Below the pieces are notes generated by a model. That model was not told where the DNA came from, searched no databases, and saw only the letters and a program-made list of their open reading frames with translations. Source: UBA6136 sp044237765 (GTDB lineage: Bacteria; Pseudomonadota; Gammaproteobacteria; Methylococcales; Methylococcaceae). Taken from it: 31,475 nt of DNA. Shown here one piece after another: positions 8,437 through 16,214 of this stretch (positions are counted from its first letter, which is position 1; every line of letters starts with the position of its first letter). The stretch spans positions 1 to 31,475 of the forward strand of contig JBIIEQ010000037.1 of assembly GCA_044237765.1 (NCBI GenBank), in the 5' to 3' direction. Both the position numbers and the translations under genes were made by a program.

Positions 8437-9024
8437 ATGAATTTTCAAGATCGCATCGTCCGTCAGTTCGCACTTCACTCGGAAACCACACAGGAAACCT
8501 TGCTGCGGCTGAGTGACCGCATCGAGGCGGCGGCCATCCACCTGGCCAACTGTCTGCTGAATGACGGGAAGATTCTCTGTTGTGGCAATGGCGGTTCCGC
8601 GGCGGAGGCACAGCACCTGTCTTCCGAGCTCCTGAACCGTTTTGATCGCGATCGGCCGGGTCTGCCGGCGATCTCACTGACCACGGATGTTGCCGCCATA
8701 ACCTCCATCGCCAACGATTACCAGTTCGAAGATATTTTCGCCAAGCCCATCCGGGCACTGGGTCAGAGCAGCGATGTCCTGGTGATCTATACCACCAGTG
8801 GAAATTCCGGCAACCTACTCAAGGCCGCCAGTGCCGCCCATGATCGGGACATGACCATCATCGCTCTCAGCGGCCGCGACGGGGGTCCATTGGCACCCTT
8901 GCTGCGTGAGAGTGATCTTGAGCTCCGTGTGCCGTCCGATATCACGGCACGGGTCCAGGAAACCCATTTGCTGATCACCCACTGTCTGTGTGATCTGATC
9001 GACGTCCAGTTATTCGGTGAGTAA
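8437..9024 (+). CDS. diaA: DiaA, SIS-domain DnaA-binding protein
   Basis: DiaA is a tetrameric SIS-domain protein that binds DnaA and promotes its assembly on the replication origin. The 195-residue length matches E. coli DiaA (196). SIS-fold marks are ILCCGNGGSAAEAQHLSSEL at about 47-66, SLTTDVAAITSIANDY at about 80-95, and VLVIYTTSGNSGNLLKA at about 113-129. GmhA, sedoheptulose-7-phosphate isomerase, is a close paralogue. The assignment to DiaA rests on the lpoA-yraN-diaA order and the ETHLLITHCLCDLID C-terminus; activity as GmhA cannot be excluded from sequence alone. A DnaA-box cluster lies about 5.4 kb downstream. The usual next gene, the BON-domain lipoprotein dolP (yraP), is missing here. 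Confidence 0.87.
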   Translation: MNFQDRIVRQFALHSETTQETLLRLSDRIEAAAIHLANCLLNDGKILCCGNGGSAAEAQHLSSELLNRFDRDRPGLPAISLTTDVAAITSIANDYQFEDIFAKPIRALGQSSDVLVIYTTSGNSGNLLKAASAAHDRDMTIIALSGRDGGPLAPLLRESDLELRVPSDITARVQETHLLITHCLCDLIDVQLFGE

Positions 9025-9028
9025 GACT

Positions 9029-10414
9029 ATGACCCTACCCTCTCCATTCATCGCCCGACTGGTTGAAATCTTCGCTCCCGAAAAAATTCTGACCGATCCA
9101 GCCGACTGCTGGGTCTATGGCTACGACAACAGCAAGCGGCAGGTTTTGCCGGAAGCCGTGGTTTTTCCCACATCGCATGAGCAAGCCCTGGCCCTGGTTC
9201 GCCTCTGCAATGACCATGAGATCCCCCTGACAGCCCGAGGTCGCGGCACCGGTACCACCGGCGCCACCGTCCCCCTCAAACACGGCGTGGTGGCGTCCTT
9301 CGAGCGAATGAATCGAATTATTGAATTCTCGTCCGATAACCGGTTCATCGTCGTCGAACCCGGCATTACCAATCAGGCGGTTCAGGACTTCGTCAAACCC
9401 TATGGATTTTTCTGGCCTCCCGATCCGACCAGCGCGGCGTTTTGCAGCGTCGGCGGCAATCTGGCCTACAACTCGGCCGGACCCCGCGCCGTGAAGTATG
9501 GGACTCCTCGTGAAAATACCCTGGGTTTGAGAGCCATCACCGGCGCGGGCGAAGAATTACGTTTGGGGGTCTACACCACCAAAGGCGTGGTGGGCTATGA
9601 CCTCACCCGTTTGCTGATCGGTTCGGAAGGCACGCTGGCACTGATCACGGAAGCCACATTGAAACTGACACCACTCCCCCAAGCCAAGCGCACGCTGCGC
9701 GCGGTCTATCGGGAAGTCAGCTCTGCGGCGCTGGCCATTGCCAAGATCATGGCGCAACCCGCGGTTCCCTGTGCGCTGGAATTCATTGACGGCAATGCCA
9801 TCGACATGGTGCGCCGCTACTCCACGGCAGGCTTGCCGGACCAGGCGGGTGCCCTGCTGATGATTGAAGTGGATGGCTTCGCCGAAGCCATGGCACCGCA
9901 GATAGAGAGCATTCGTGCTGCTGCGGAGAATGATGGCCTGGTGGAATTCAGAGCCGCGGAGACGGCGGAAGAAGTCGAGGCCTTATGGCAGACCCGCAAG
10001 GCGCTGTCGCCGACACTGAGAAAAATCGCGCCCAAGAAGATCAACGAGGATGTCGTCGTGCCGGTCACTGAATTACCCGCACTGATTGGCGGCATCGATG
10101 AATTGTCTCGCCGTTACCAATTGCCCATCGTCAATTTCGGTCATGCGGGCAACGGCAACATCCATGTCAATCTGCTTTACGATCCCGGCAAACCGGGCGA
10201 ATCCGACAGGGCCCACCAGTGCCTGGATGAAATGTTCTCTCTCGTCCTGCGGCTCCGCGGGACACTCTCGGGAGAGCATGGTGTTGGCATCGAAAAGCGC
10301 GATTACGTGAATCGAGAGCTGGACGCCACTTCCTTGCGTCTGATGAATGACATCAAACGCCAGTTCGACCCCAAGGGACTTCTTAACTGGGGCAAGACAC
10401 TTCCCTTGGAATAG
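9029..10414 (+). CDS. FAD-linked oxidase, GlcD/D-2-hydroxyacid dehydrogenase family
   Basis: This is a 461-residue flavoprotein of the PCMH-type FAD family. The FAD-binding half (about 38-215) includes PLTARGRGTGTTGATVPL, VEPGITNQAVQDF, SVGGNLAYNSAGPRAVKYG and the TKGVVGYDLTRLLIGSEGTL segment. The C-terminal cap contains the metal/substrate histidines in FGHAGNGNIHVNLLYDPG and the SGEHGVGIEKRDYV signature. Members oxidise D-lactate, glycolate or D-2-hydroxyglutarate; the substrate cannot be chosen here. No glcE or glcF partner and no fused iron-sulfur domain are present. The ATG at 9029 is preferred over the GTG at 9017 because GGTGAG precedes it at good distance and it avoids overlapping diaA. 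Confidence 0.88.
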   Translation: MTLPSPFIARLVEIFAPEKILTDPADCWVYGYDNSKRQVLPEAVVFPTSHEQALALVRLCNDHEIPLTARGRGTGTTGATVPLKHGVVASFERMNRIIEFSSDNRFIVVEPGITNQAVQDFVKPYGFFWPPDPTSAAFCSVGGNLAYNSAGPRAVKYGTPRENTLGLRAITGAGEELRLGVYTTKGVVGYDLTRLLIGSEGTLALITEATLKLTPLPQAKRTLRAVYREVSSAALAIAKIMAQPAVPCALEFIDGNAIDMVRRYSTAGLPDQAGALLMIEVDGFAEAMAPQIESIRAAAENDGLVEFRAAETAEEVEALWQTRKALSPTLRKIAPKKINEDVVVPVTELPALIGGIDELSRRYQLPIVNFGHAGNGNIHVNLLYDPGKPGESDRAHQCLDEMFSLVLRLRGTLSGEHGVGIEKRDYVNRELDATSLRLMNDIKRQFDPKGLLNWGKTLPLE

Positions 10415-10432
10415 AACAGAAGATAAGCCGCA

Positions 10433-10946
10433 TTACCGACCCGGCAACCCAGCAGTGGCCCGCAATGGGGCGGCACTGCCCCCCCCTCGATTTTCATGGG
10501 CAAGGCCACCAGCATAGCGCCTGCCGGGAGGAGTTCACCCAGACCCACCGCCTTGATTTTTGGCTGCTCGGACAGCCATCAAGCCCCTCAGGCGCCAGGC
10601 CCGGTAAATGCGTATTGGGTATGGCCGCTTCGCCGCGTTCCTCCGTCCCAAGATACTTCAGCGCTCTTGGCCAGTAGCGATCGTAGCCGGTCCGCAACAG
10701 CACGATGGAATGATCAGGCAGTCGACCATGGCTTTTCTCCCAAGCCAGGAAATCCTCCACTCCGATCTGGTATTCCCGATTGACATTCGCCTTTGTCGTC
10801 ACATCAACCACCACGGCTGGACCAATGGTTTGATCGACCGGAATCCTCTCGATTTTCTGGCCTTGCGCATCGAAATGAATCGGCGCATCCAGGTGAGTTC
10901 CGCTACGTTCAGCCGCTGTTCGTGGGGGCAAATGGCTGGCCGGCAC
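10433..10946 (-). pseudogene. Decayed cyclase-family (kynurenine formamidase-like) gene
   Basis: The family signature SGTHLDAPIHFDAQG is intact near the 5' end, and DHSIVLLRTGYDRYW plus LPGLAPEG follow in frame. At about 10586 one base is missing: in the next frame WLSEQPKIKAVGL continues the family sequence. It then jumps straight to GELLPAGAMLVALPMKIEGG, without the 40 or so residues holding the usual SIDxG and His region, so an internal deletion is present. A second frame change lies in a run of eight G (10479-10486); only after it does GSAAPLRATAGLPGR reach the TAA at 10433. The 5' end also looks damaged: a lipoprotein-like LILAITGCAGQ segment upstream is out of frame. The gene is almost certainly non-functional unless these are sequencing errors. 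Confidence 0.75.
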
Positions 10947-11009
10947 AGCCAGTGATCGCCAAAATCAGGCCGAGCGCTTCCAACGGTTCTGGATGGTTAT
11001 TCCTCGCGG

Positions 11010-11777
11010 TTAATGGGCCAGACTTTCATTTTCGTTACTAAACAGCCGGATCATACGTGTTGGTTTTTCATGAACCACCGCATATCGGTAATCTTCAATC
11101 ACCCCGGCATGCAAAATCCAGTCGCTAGCGGGTTCAAAGCCGAATGGCACGTCCTGAAATCCCTGAAAATCCTCGGCGACCACCACCTGTTTCAGACCAA
11201 CGGCGATGCCTCTGCCAGTGGCCTTGACGAAGGCTTCCTTTGCATTCCAGTAACGAATGAATGATTCGGGACGATAAACCGGACTCAGCCGACGCCAATG
11301 TTCCAATTCAGTCTCGGACAAGCCATATTCAGCCAGTCGGTCCAGATCACGCCGGGGGCGCAAGCATTCAACATCGACGCCAAGCGCCATGTCTCGGCCA
11401 AACACCAACACAGCCATGGCTCCGGAATGCGACACATTGAAGACGAGGCCCTGATTTTCCAGGGTCTGCGAAAGCCGTGGCTTCCCGTGCGCATTGATCG
11501 ATAAATCGACCTCTCCGGGTTCATTTCCCAGATAACTGCCTAGTAGCCGTCGTAAATGGCTGCGGGTCAATATAAATGCCCGCTGCGAGGCCGCATGGGA
11601 AAATCGGTGGGCCCTGACTTTTTCCTCACGACTCAAGCACTGCATATGAGTGTCCATCGACAGCATGGAAGCGCCCTCCAGATCCACAAACCAGAGGTGC
11701 AGTGACGACTGATCCAATTCCGGAGTCACGATAGGTTGAAGGTGATGATTGGATGGGGGTTTCAGCACGAATAACAC
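11010..11777 (-). CDS. Sfp-type 4'-phosphopantetheinyl transferase
   Basis: The enzyme transfers the phosphopantetheine arm of coenzyme A to a serine of a carrier protein. The 255-residue size is typical of the Sfp/Gsp group rather than the 120-residue AcpS. Conserved motifs are FNVSHSG (113-119), ALGVDVECLRPRRD (131-144) with magnesium ligands D135 and E137, and RYWNAKEAFVKATGRGI (175-191) with the W-x-x-K-E-A core at W177, K180 and E181. No polyketide, peptide synthetase or stand-alone carrier gene is visible in the window, so it may serve fatty-acid ACP or distant targets. The start is probably the GTG at 11777, with GTG at 11768 also possible; neither has a clear ribosome binding site. 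Confidence 0.9.
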   Translation of the reverse strand: MLFVLKPPSNHHLQPIVTPELDQSSLHLWFVDLEGASMLSMDTHMQCLSREEKVRAHRFSHAASQRAFILTRSHLRRLLGSYLGNEPGEVDLSINAHGKPRLSQTLENQGLVFNVSHSGAMAVLVFGRDMALGVDVECLRPRRDLDRLAEYGLSETELEHWRRLSPVYRPESFIRYWNAKEAFVKATGRGIAVGLKQVVVAEDFQGFQDVPFGFEPASDWILHAGVIEDYRYAVVHEKPTRMIRLFSNENESLAH

Positions 11778-11792
11778 ACAGGATCAACGGGA

Positions 11793-11833
11793 AAACCATC
11801 GGCAATTGCCCGGTTTGGCCCCGACGATGGTTT
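11793..11833. repeat. Inverted repeat with inner palindrome between divergent genes
   Basis: AAACCATCG (11793-11801) and CGATGGTTT (11825-11833) form a perfect nine-base inverted repeat. The perfect palindrome GGCAATTGCC (11801-11810) overlaps the end of its left arm. It lies in the 112-bp gap between the divergent phosphopantetheinyl transferase and CPBP genes. It could be an operator or an RNA hairpin in a leader; which of the two cannot be decided here. Confidence 0.4.
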
Positions 11834-11889
11834 AATTCCCCACCATTCTAGACGACGAAGCATGGCCATATCGGGCAGTCAGCATCACA

Positions 11890-12822
11890 TTGAACGCTAT
11901 CCAGAAAACCTTGAAGACTTTTCCAGCGACCCTGATAGCCGGGCTAGGACCATTTCTTTATCTGATTCTAATGGCCATGCTTTCGGCCTTGTTGGCCTAT
12001 CCACTCTTTCGTCTCAGCGGCTCGCAGGATATCGGCTTTTACCGTTCGCTGGTGAGTCGGGGTGGGCAAGCACTCATACTTCTGAGTGTGTATCCCCTCG
12101 CAAAATGGCTGGGGCTCTGCTGGTCTGATTTTGGCCTGAAAAGGCGCTTTCTCGGGCAGTGGCTTATCGGTTTTTTGCTCGGCTCGGCGATGCTGGGCCT
12201 GCACATGATCGCGCTCGTGATGCTGGATGTTCGGATTATTGCCTGGGAGAAATTCAATCCCCATGAGCTATTGCCTATCCTGGGAAAATCCCTGGCGATC
12301 GGATTTGGAGTGGCCTTACTCGAAGAGAGTATTTTTCGGGGAGCGCTGCTCTCAATCATTCGCCGCCTATCCAATCCCACGATGGCGATTGTGGTGAGTG
12401 CTTTTTACTACGCCGTCCTGCATTTCATCGGCAGCAAATGGACCACGGATAGTGGGTTTATCGGATGGGACACCGGGTTTCGTATTGCGCTGGACGGCTT
12501 CGCGCATCTTCGGGAAGTGGCACCGGATAGTTTTCTGGGGCTGTTCGTCGCCGGCCTTTTTCTGGGTAGCCTTCGCGTTGTCCTGCCCATGAGTCTGGGT
12601 CTTTGCATGGGTATCCATGCCGGTTGGGTTTTCATAATAAAGTCATACAAATCAGTTAGTTACCTTAATTTCGATTCATCGCTCATCTATCTCGTCAGTC
12701 ATTACGATCTGATCATCGGCTACCTTTCCGCAGCCTGGTTAAGCGTTTTTGTCATCCTGATGTGGATCGCTGTGGCCGTTTACCGTAAACACCTGCCTGG
12801 CCTCGTGAAAAAAGATTCATGA
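11890..12822 (+). CDS. CPBP-family intramembrane metalloprotease
   Basis: The 310-residue protein has about eight hydrophobic segments and the CPBP (Abi/CAAX protease-like) motifs. These are EESIFRG with E145, E146 and R150, FYYAVLHF with the second-motif His, and GLCMGIHAGWVF with the last conserved His. Members cleave prenylated or other membrane substrates, or act in bacteriocin self-immunity; the substrate here is unknown. The start is taken as TTG at 11890; a clear ribosome binding site is lacking, and the first ATG (11970) would remove most of the first helix. The stop codon overlaps the ATG of cmoA, so the two are translationally coupled, which I do not know as a usual pairing. Confidence 0.82.
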   Translation: MNAIQKTLKTFPATLIAGLGPFLYLILMAMLSALLAYPLFRLSGSQDIGFYRSLVSRGGQALILLSVYPLAKWLGLCWSDFGLKRRFLGQWLIGFLLGSAMLGLHMIALVMLDVRIIAWEKFNPHELLPILGKSLAIGFGVALLEESIFRGALLSIIRRLSNPTMAIVVSAFYYAVLHFIGSKWTTDSGFIGWDTGFRIALDGFAHLREVAPDSFLGLFVAGLFLGSLRVVLPMSLGLCMGIHAGWVFIIKSYKSVSYLNFDSSLIYLVSHYDLIIGYLSAAWLSVFVILMWIAVAVYRKHLPGLVKKDS

Positions 12823-13544
12823 ACAAAGACGAAAACTTCAAGACTCCGAAAGCCCTCGTCGAAGACTTCAATTTCGGACAGGAAACGGCTCGGGTCTTCG
12901 ACGACATGCTGGATCGTTCCGTACCCTTTTACGATGAAGTTCAACGCATGATGGGGGAGATCGCCGCCGACTTCGCGACCACGGGCACTTGCATCTACGA
13001 CCTTGGCTGCTCGACCGGCACCACACTCCTGCACCTGGACAAGGCCGTCAGCGCGGATATCCGACTCGTTGGCATCGATTCATCTTCAGAGATGCTGGCA
13101 GTGGCTGGGAAAAAACTCCAGGATGCCCCGCTCGCTCATCCCTATGAACTGATCTGCCAGAATCTGGAGCAGGATCTTCATTTGGACAACGCTTCAGTGG
13201 TGGTGATGAATCTGACGCTGCAATTTGTGCGACCGCTGTATCGCGATCAATTGATACGGGCCATAGCTGACGGGACACAAAGCAATGGCTGTCTTTTGCT
13301 GGTGGAAAAAGTCCTGGGTCAGAGCTCCACACTCAACCGTCTTTTCATCAAGCATTACTATGAATTCAAGAAGCGCAACGGCTACTCGGACATGGAAATC
13401 TCACAGAAGCGGGAAGCGCTGGAAAATGTGCTGATTCCCTACCACTACGATGAAAATCGCGAACTGCTATTGCGCAATGGCTTTAGTGTCTGTGACGTGT
13501 TTTTCCGCTGGTATAACTTCTGCGGCATGATTGCCGTCAAATAG
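12819..13544 (+). CDS. cmoA: CmoA, carboxy-S-adenosylmethionine synthase
   Basis: CmoA makes carboxy-SAM from SAM and prephenate; CmoB then uses it to form 5-oxyacetyluridine at the tRNA wobble position. The 241-residue length is normal. Family marks are SVPFYDEVQRMMGEIAADF (34-52), the SAM motif YDLGCSTGTTLL (60-71), NLTLQFV and the C-terminal FRWYNFCGMIAVK. The gene overlaps the CPBP gene by four bases. cmoB, normally the neighbour, is not downstream; a cold-shock-domain gene follows after 87 bp. Confidence 0.95.
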   Translation: MNKDENFKTPKALVEDFNFGQETARVFDDMLDRSVPFYDEVQRMMGEIAADFATTGTCIYDLGCSTGTTLLHLDKAVSADIRLVGIDSSSEMLAVAGKKLQDAPLAHPYELICQNLEQDLHLDNASVVVMNLTLQFVRPLYRDQLIRAIADGTQSNGCLLLVEKVLGQSSTLNRLFIKHYYEFKKRNGYSDMEISQKREALENVLIPYHYDENRELLLRNGFSVCDVFFRWYNFCGMIAVK

Positions 13545-13568
13545 TCTGCCCCCGTCGCACCTGACGTC

Positions 13569-13599
13569 TTGGCCCGCAGCAGTCCGTGTTTGCGATAAT
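13569..13599 (+). promoter_or_regulatory. Possible extended -10 promoter for the cold-shock/DUF1294 gene
   Basis: TTGGCC (13569-13574) and GATAAT (13594-13599) are 19 bp apart, and the -10 is preceded by TGC, giving an extended -10 element. It lies about 33 bp before the ATG at 13632. The long spacer makes this tentative. Confidence 0.35.
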
Positions 13600-13631
13600 T
13601 GAAATCCAGTTACCCACCCGATAGAACCCGA

Positions 13632-14300
13632 ATGGCCGCACCAGAAAAACAAAAATCGAGCAAAGTGCCCCCGCTAAAAAAAGGCACCCTCGTGATGTGG
13701 AATGACTCCAAAGGCTTTGGGTTCATCCGTCCCAACCTGGCAGAGGAGGATGTCTTCGTTCACATCAGCAACTTCAAAAAAGGGCTGACAAGGAGGCCGG
13801 TCATTGGCGACGAAGTCCAGTTTCGTGAAGCCGAAGGCCCCGGGAAGAAACGCGTCTCCTATGCTTTGATACCCGCACTGATCGAAGTGGATACCCCCCC
13901 ACCCCCAGGCCAGTTCGAATTGAATCCGCGTCAGCGTTCATGGCTGACCAACGTGTTGATCATCACTCCCTTGGTGCTGTCCAGCTATCTGCTGCTGATG
14001 GCCAAGAACCCCATACCGTTTTTTTCCTACTTCATGCTCAGTCTGCTGACGATGATCCTGTATGGCAGGGACAAGGCCAATGCGGCGACCAGAAAATGGC
14101 GGGTTCCAGAAAGCTACTTTCACATCCTGGAGCTGATGGGGGGATGGCCAGGTGCGCTGATCGCCCAGAATGATTTTCGTCACAAGACCCGCGCTTCTAC
14201 CTATCTCTGGATACTGCGCGGCATCATCGCCATCCACCTGATGGGTTGGTTCATTTACTTCTACTGGACAGCGAAACAGACTGAGACAGGATTGTTTTAA
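13632..14300 (+). CDS. Cold-shock domain fused to DUF1294 membrane domain
   Basis: The 222-residue protein joins two parts. Residues about 18-85 form a cold-shock (OB-fold) domain with the RNA-binding motifs KGFGFI (27-32) and VFVHIS (41-46). After a proline-rich linker, the C-terminal half carries the DUF1294 domain with hydrophobic helices around 102-121, 125-142 and 190-214 and the RKWRVPESYFHILELMGGWP motif. The fusion is known in many proteobacteria; it would place a single-stranded nucleic-acid binder at the inner membrane, but its role is not established. The ATG at 13632 is chosen over a TTG at 13599 that overlaps the candidate -10. The stop at 14300 borders the DnaA-box region. Confidence 0.88.
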   Translation: MAAPEKQKSSKVPPLKKGTLVMWNDSKGFGFIRPNLAEEDVFVHISNFKKGLTRRPVIGDEVQFREAEGPGKKRVSYALIPALIEVDTPPPPGQFELNPRQRSWLTNVLIITPLVLSSYLLLMAKNPIPFFSYFMLSLLTMILYGRDKANAATRKWRVPESYFHILELMGGWPGALIAQNDFRHKTRASTYLWILRGIIAIHLMGWFIYFYWTAKQTETGLF

Positions 14301-14425
14301 GAAGCTTCTCTTAACTTAAAGAATTAAGAAAGAGAAGAAAAACCTATGTTTGTTATAGGCCAGCTGTTAATCTGTAGATAACAAAATTTAGTTATTATTT
14401 TCAATCACTTAAAAATAAAAAGACC

Positions 14426-14434
14426 TGTGGATAA
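14426..14434 (-). promoter_or_regulatory. DnaA box 1 (perfect)
   Basis: TGTGGATAA, the complement of the consensus TTATCCACA. With flanks CTGTGGATAAAC (14425-14436) it is a perfect inverted partner of box 3. Confidence 0.8.
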
Positions 14435-14459
14435 ACCGCGCAACATAAGCAGCCAAAGC

Positions 14460-14468
14460 TGTGGATAA
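14460..14468 (-). promoter_or_regulatory. DnaA box 2 (perfect)
   Basis: TGTGGATAA, 34 bp from box 1 in the same orientation. With flanks AAGCTGTGGATAAC (14456-14469) it is a perfect 14-base inverted partner of box 4. Confidence 0.8.
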
Positions 14469-14505
14469 CCAGAGCTTCATGGAGGTGACCAGAACGTTCC
14501 AGGGT

Positions 14506-14514
14506 TTATCCACA
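14506..14514 (+). promoter_or_regulatory. DnaA box 3 (perfect)
   Basis: TTATCCACA in the plus orientation, facing boxes 1 and 2. GTTTATCCACAG (14504-14515) is the perfect inverted partner of box 1. Confidence 0.8.
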
Positions 14515-14528
14515 GACGCCCGCGCCCG

Positions 14529-14537
14529 TTATCCACA
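14529..14537 (+). promoter_or_regulatory. DnaA box 4 (perfect)
   Basis: TTATCCACA in the plus orientation, 23 bp from box 3 and 18 bp before the stop codon of the protease gene. GTTATCCACAGCTT (14528-14541) is the perfect inverted partner of box 2. Confidence 0.8.
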
Positions 14538-14555
14538 GCTTGTGGTGGCTGCTCC

Positions 14556-16052
14556 TCAATCCAGGCGTACAGGAACAAACAGCGTGCTGTCGCCCCGCTG
14601 TATCAGCAGGGCGAGTTGCTTGCCGGCCTGTTCCGCGAGGTTCTTCAAGTGAGCGGCATCCTTGATGGGCTGCCCGTTGACCGCCAGGACAATATCGCCA
14701 TTGCGGATACCAGCCTTGGAGGAAGGCCCGGTGACCTTTTCTACCAGCAAGCCCCCCTGAATCTGTGCGGTCTTCTGTTCTTCAACTGTCAATGGCCGAA
14801 CAGCCAGCCCCAGACGGCCATGATCCTCCTGATCCGAAGGCTTATCGGCCTGTTGCGCAGATTTGTCTTCCAGCTCGGCGACCATCACTTTCAAGTCAAA
14901 GGCCTTACCGTCGCGCCAGACCTTCAGCAGGGCTTCGCTACCCGGCTTGAGATCGGCGACTTTTGGGGGCAATTCGCGGGAATCCCTGACCGTTTTCCCG
15001 TTGAGTTCAAGAATCACATCGCCGGGCTTTATTCCCGCCTTTGCACCCGGGCCATCGGGTGGCACCATGCCGACCAGCGCGCCATTGGGGTTAGGCAAAC
15101 CAAACGACTCAGCCAGGCCCTGTGTCAGGTCCTGCACGGCGATGCCGAGCTTGCCGCGGCTGACGCGACCCTTTTCCAGTAACTGTTGTTCCACATTCAG
15201 GGCCACATCGATAGGGATCGCAAACGATAGCCCCTGATAGCCGCCGGTCCGGCTGTAGATCTGAGAGTTGATACCGATGACTTCACCTCGGATGTTCAGC
15301 AAAGGTCCACCCGAATTACCCGGATTGACGGCTACATCGGTTTGGATGAAAGGCACATAACCTTCTTCCGGAAGAGAACGTGACTTTGCCGAGACGATGC
15401 CGGCGGTCACGGTATTCTCGAAGCCAAAAGGCGAACCGATCGCCAGCACCCATTCGCCAACCCGCGTATCGGCCGGATTGCCGATGCGGACTGCCGGCAG
15501 GTTTTGTGCGTCAATTTTTAGAACGGCGGTGTCAGTCAGTTTGTCGACGCCGACTACCTTGGCGATGAACTCGCGGCGATCGGCGAGCTTGACCGTGACT
15601 TCGGTCGCTCCATCGACGACATGGGCGTTGGTGAGCACCACCCCATCCGGGCGAACGATGAATCCCGATCCCATGCCCTGCGAGGGCGCTTCATTTTCCG
15701 GGGGTGCCTGAGGTCCAAAAAATGGTGCAAACGGATCACCATAGCCTGGGTCCTGAGGTTCGTCCTCTTTCTCGGAAGGACCACCCTGATCACGGCTGGT
15801 ACTGATGTTGACAACGGCGGGACCACTGTTGGCTGCAATACCGGCAAAGTCGGCCAGGACCGTTTCACCCGCCTGGGTCACCGGGGATGCAGGAACAACG
15901 GAGGCTGATGGCTTTTGGCCCGGGGCCGGTACTTCAGCTTCAGGGGTAACTTGCCGGGGCATCGATTGCTGCCGGAACAAGGTCACTCCTGTGGCGAGCG
16001 TCGCAACGACGGCCAGCCCGATCAGGCTCTGTCGCAAGGGAGTTGGATCCAT
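14556..16052 (-). CDS. DegP/DegQ-like periplasmic serine endoprotease (Do family)
   Basis: Do-family proteases degrade or refold misfolded envelope proteins. The 498-residue product begins with a hydrophobic stretch (residues 8-26) that acts as a signal or membrane anchor. A proline-rich region follows, then the trypsin-like domain with the full triad H144 (LTNAHVVDG), D174 (LTDTAVLKID) and S247 (NPGNSGGPLL). Two PDZ domains follow, at about 288-370 (NPNGALVGMVPPDGPGAKAG) and about 405-495 (GGLLVEKVTGPSSKAGI). The two-PDZ layout matches DegP, DegQ and MucD and excludes DegS. The low-complexity linker before the protease domain is longer than usual. Its 3' end borders the DnaA-box cluster. Confidence 0.93.
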   Translation of the reverse strand: MDPTPLRQSLIGLAVVATLATGVTLFRQQSMPRQVTPEAEVPAPGQKPSASVVPASPVTQAGETVLADFAGIAANSGPAVVNISTSRDQGGPSEKEDEPQDPGYGDPFAPFFGPQAPPENEAPSQGMGSGFIVRPDGVVLTNAHVVDGATEVTVKLADRREFIAKVVGVDKLTDTAVLKIDAQNLPAVRIGNPADTRVGEWVLAIGSPFGFENTVTAGIVSAKSRSLPEEGYVPFIQTDVAVNPGNSGGPLLNIRGEVIGINSQIYSRTGGYQGLSFAIPIDVALNVEQQLLEKGRVSRGKLGIAVQDLTQGLAESFGLPNPNGALVGMVPPDGPGAKAGIKPGDVILELNGKTVRDSRELPPKVADLKPGSEALLKVWRDGKAFDLKVMVAELEDKSAQQADKPSDQEDHGRLGLAVRPLTVEEQKTAQIQGGLLVEKVTGPSSKAGIRNGDIVLAVNGQPIKDAAHLKNLAEQAGKQLALLIQRGDSTLFVPVRLD

Positions 16053-16214
16053 GATGATCTCCTGGAAAAAAAGAATTTGGAGTGAATGCGGGCTTGTCTA
16101 AAGAACCTGGCCGATGAAATGGCCCCTCAGTCTGCCCAATTCAAGACTGTCAGTCGCCGAGCAAGTTCGAGGCGGACGAGTGATAGTCGACCGAAGAACC
16201 GAATTGGATGCGGT

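Larger units (their letters stand above)
14301..14555. other. Candidate replication origin or DnaA-binding locus
   Basis: This 255-bp gap lies between two convergent genes, so it is not a promoter region for either. Its right part (14426-14537) holds four perfect DnaA boxes, TTATCCACA or its complement: two on the minus strand, then two on the plus strand. Its left part (about 14293-14425) is very AT-rich, as expected of a DNA-unwinding element, and contains one near-match box TGTAGATAA at 14373-14381. CTTCTCTT (14305-14312) and AAGAGAAG (14330-14337) form an inverted repeat there. No GATC site is visible. Against an origin, neither dnaA nor gidA nor rpmH is nearby, and the flanking genes point towards the site. 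A DnaA-titration locus like E. coli datA is the main alternative. Confidence 0.6.

Noticed and set aside
9017..9028. GTG at 9017 as start of the FAD oxidase
   Set aside because: It would overlap diaA and place the GGTGAG ribosome binding site inside the gene; the ATG at 9029 fits better.
14301..14340. Intrinsic terminator for the DUF1294 gene
   Set aside because: The inverted repeat CTTCTCTT/AAGAGAAG is AT-rich with a 17-base loop and is followed by A, not T, so it does not look like a terminator.
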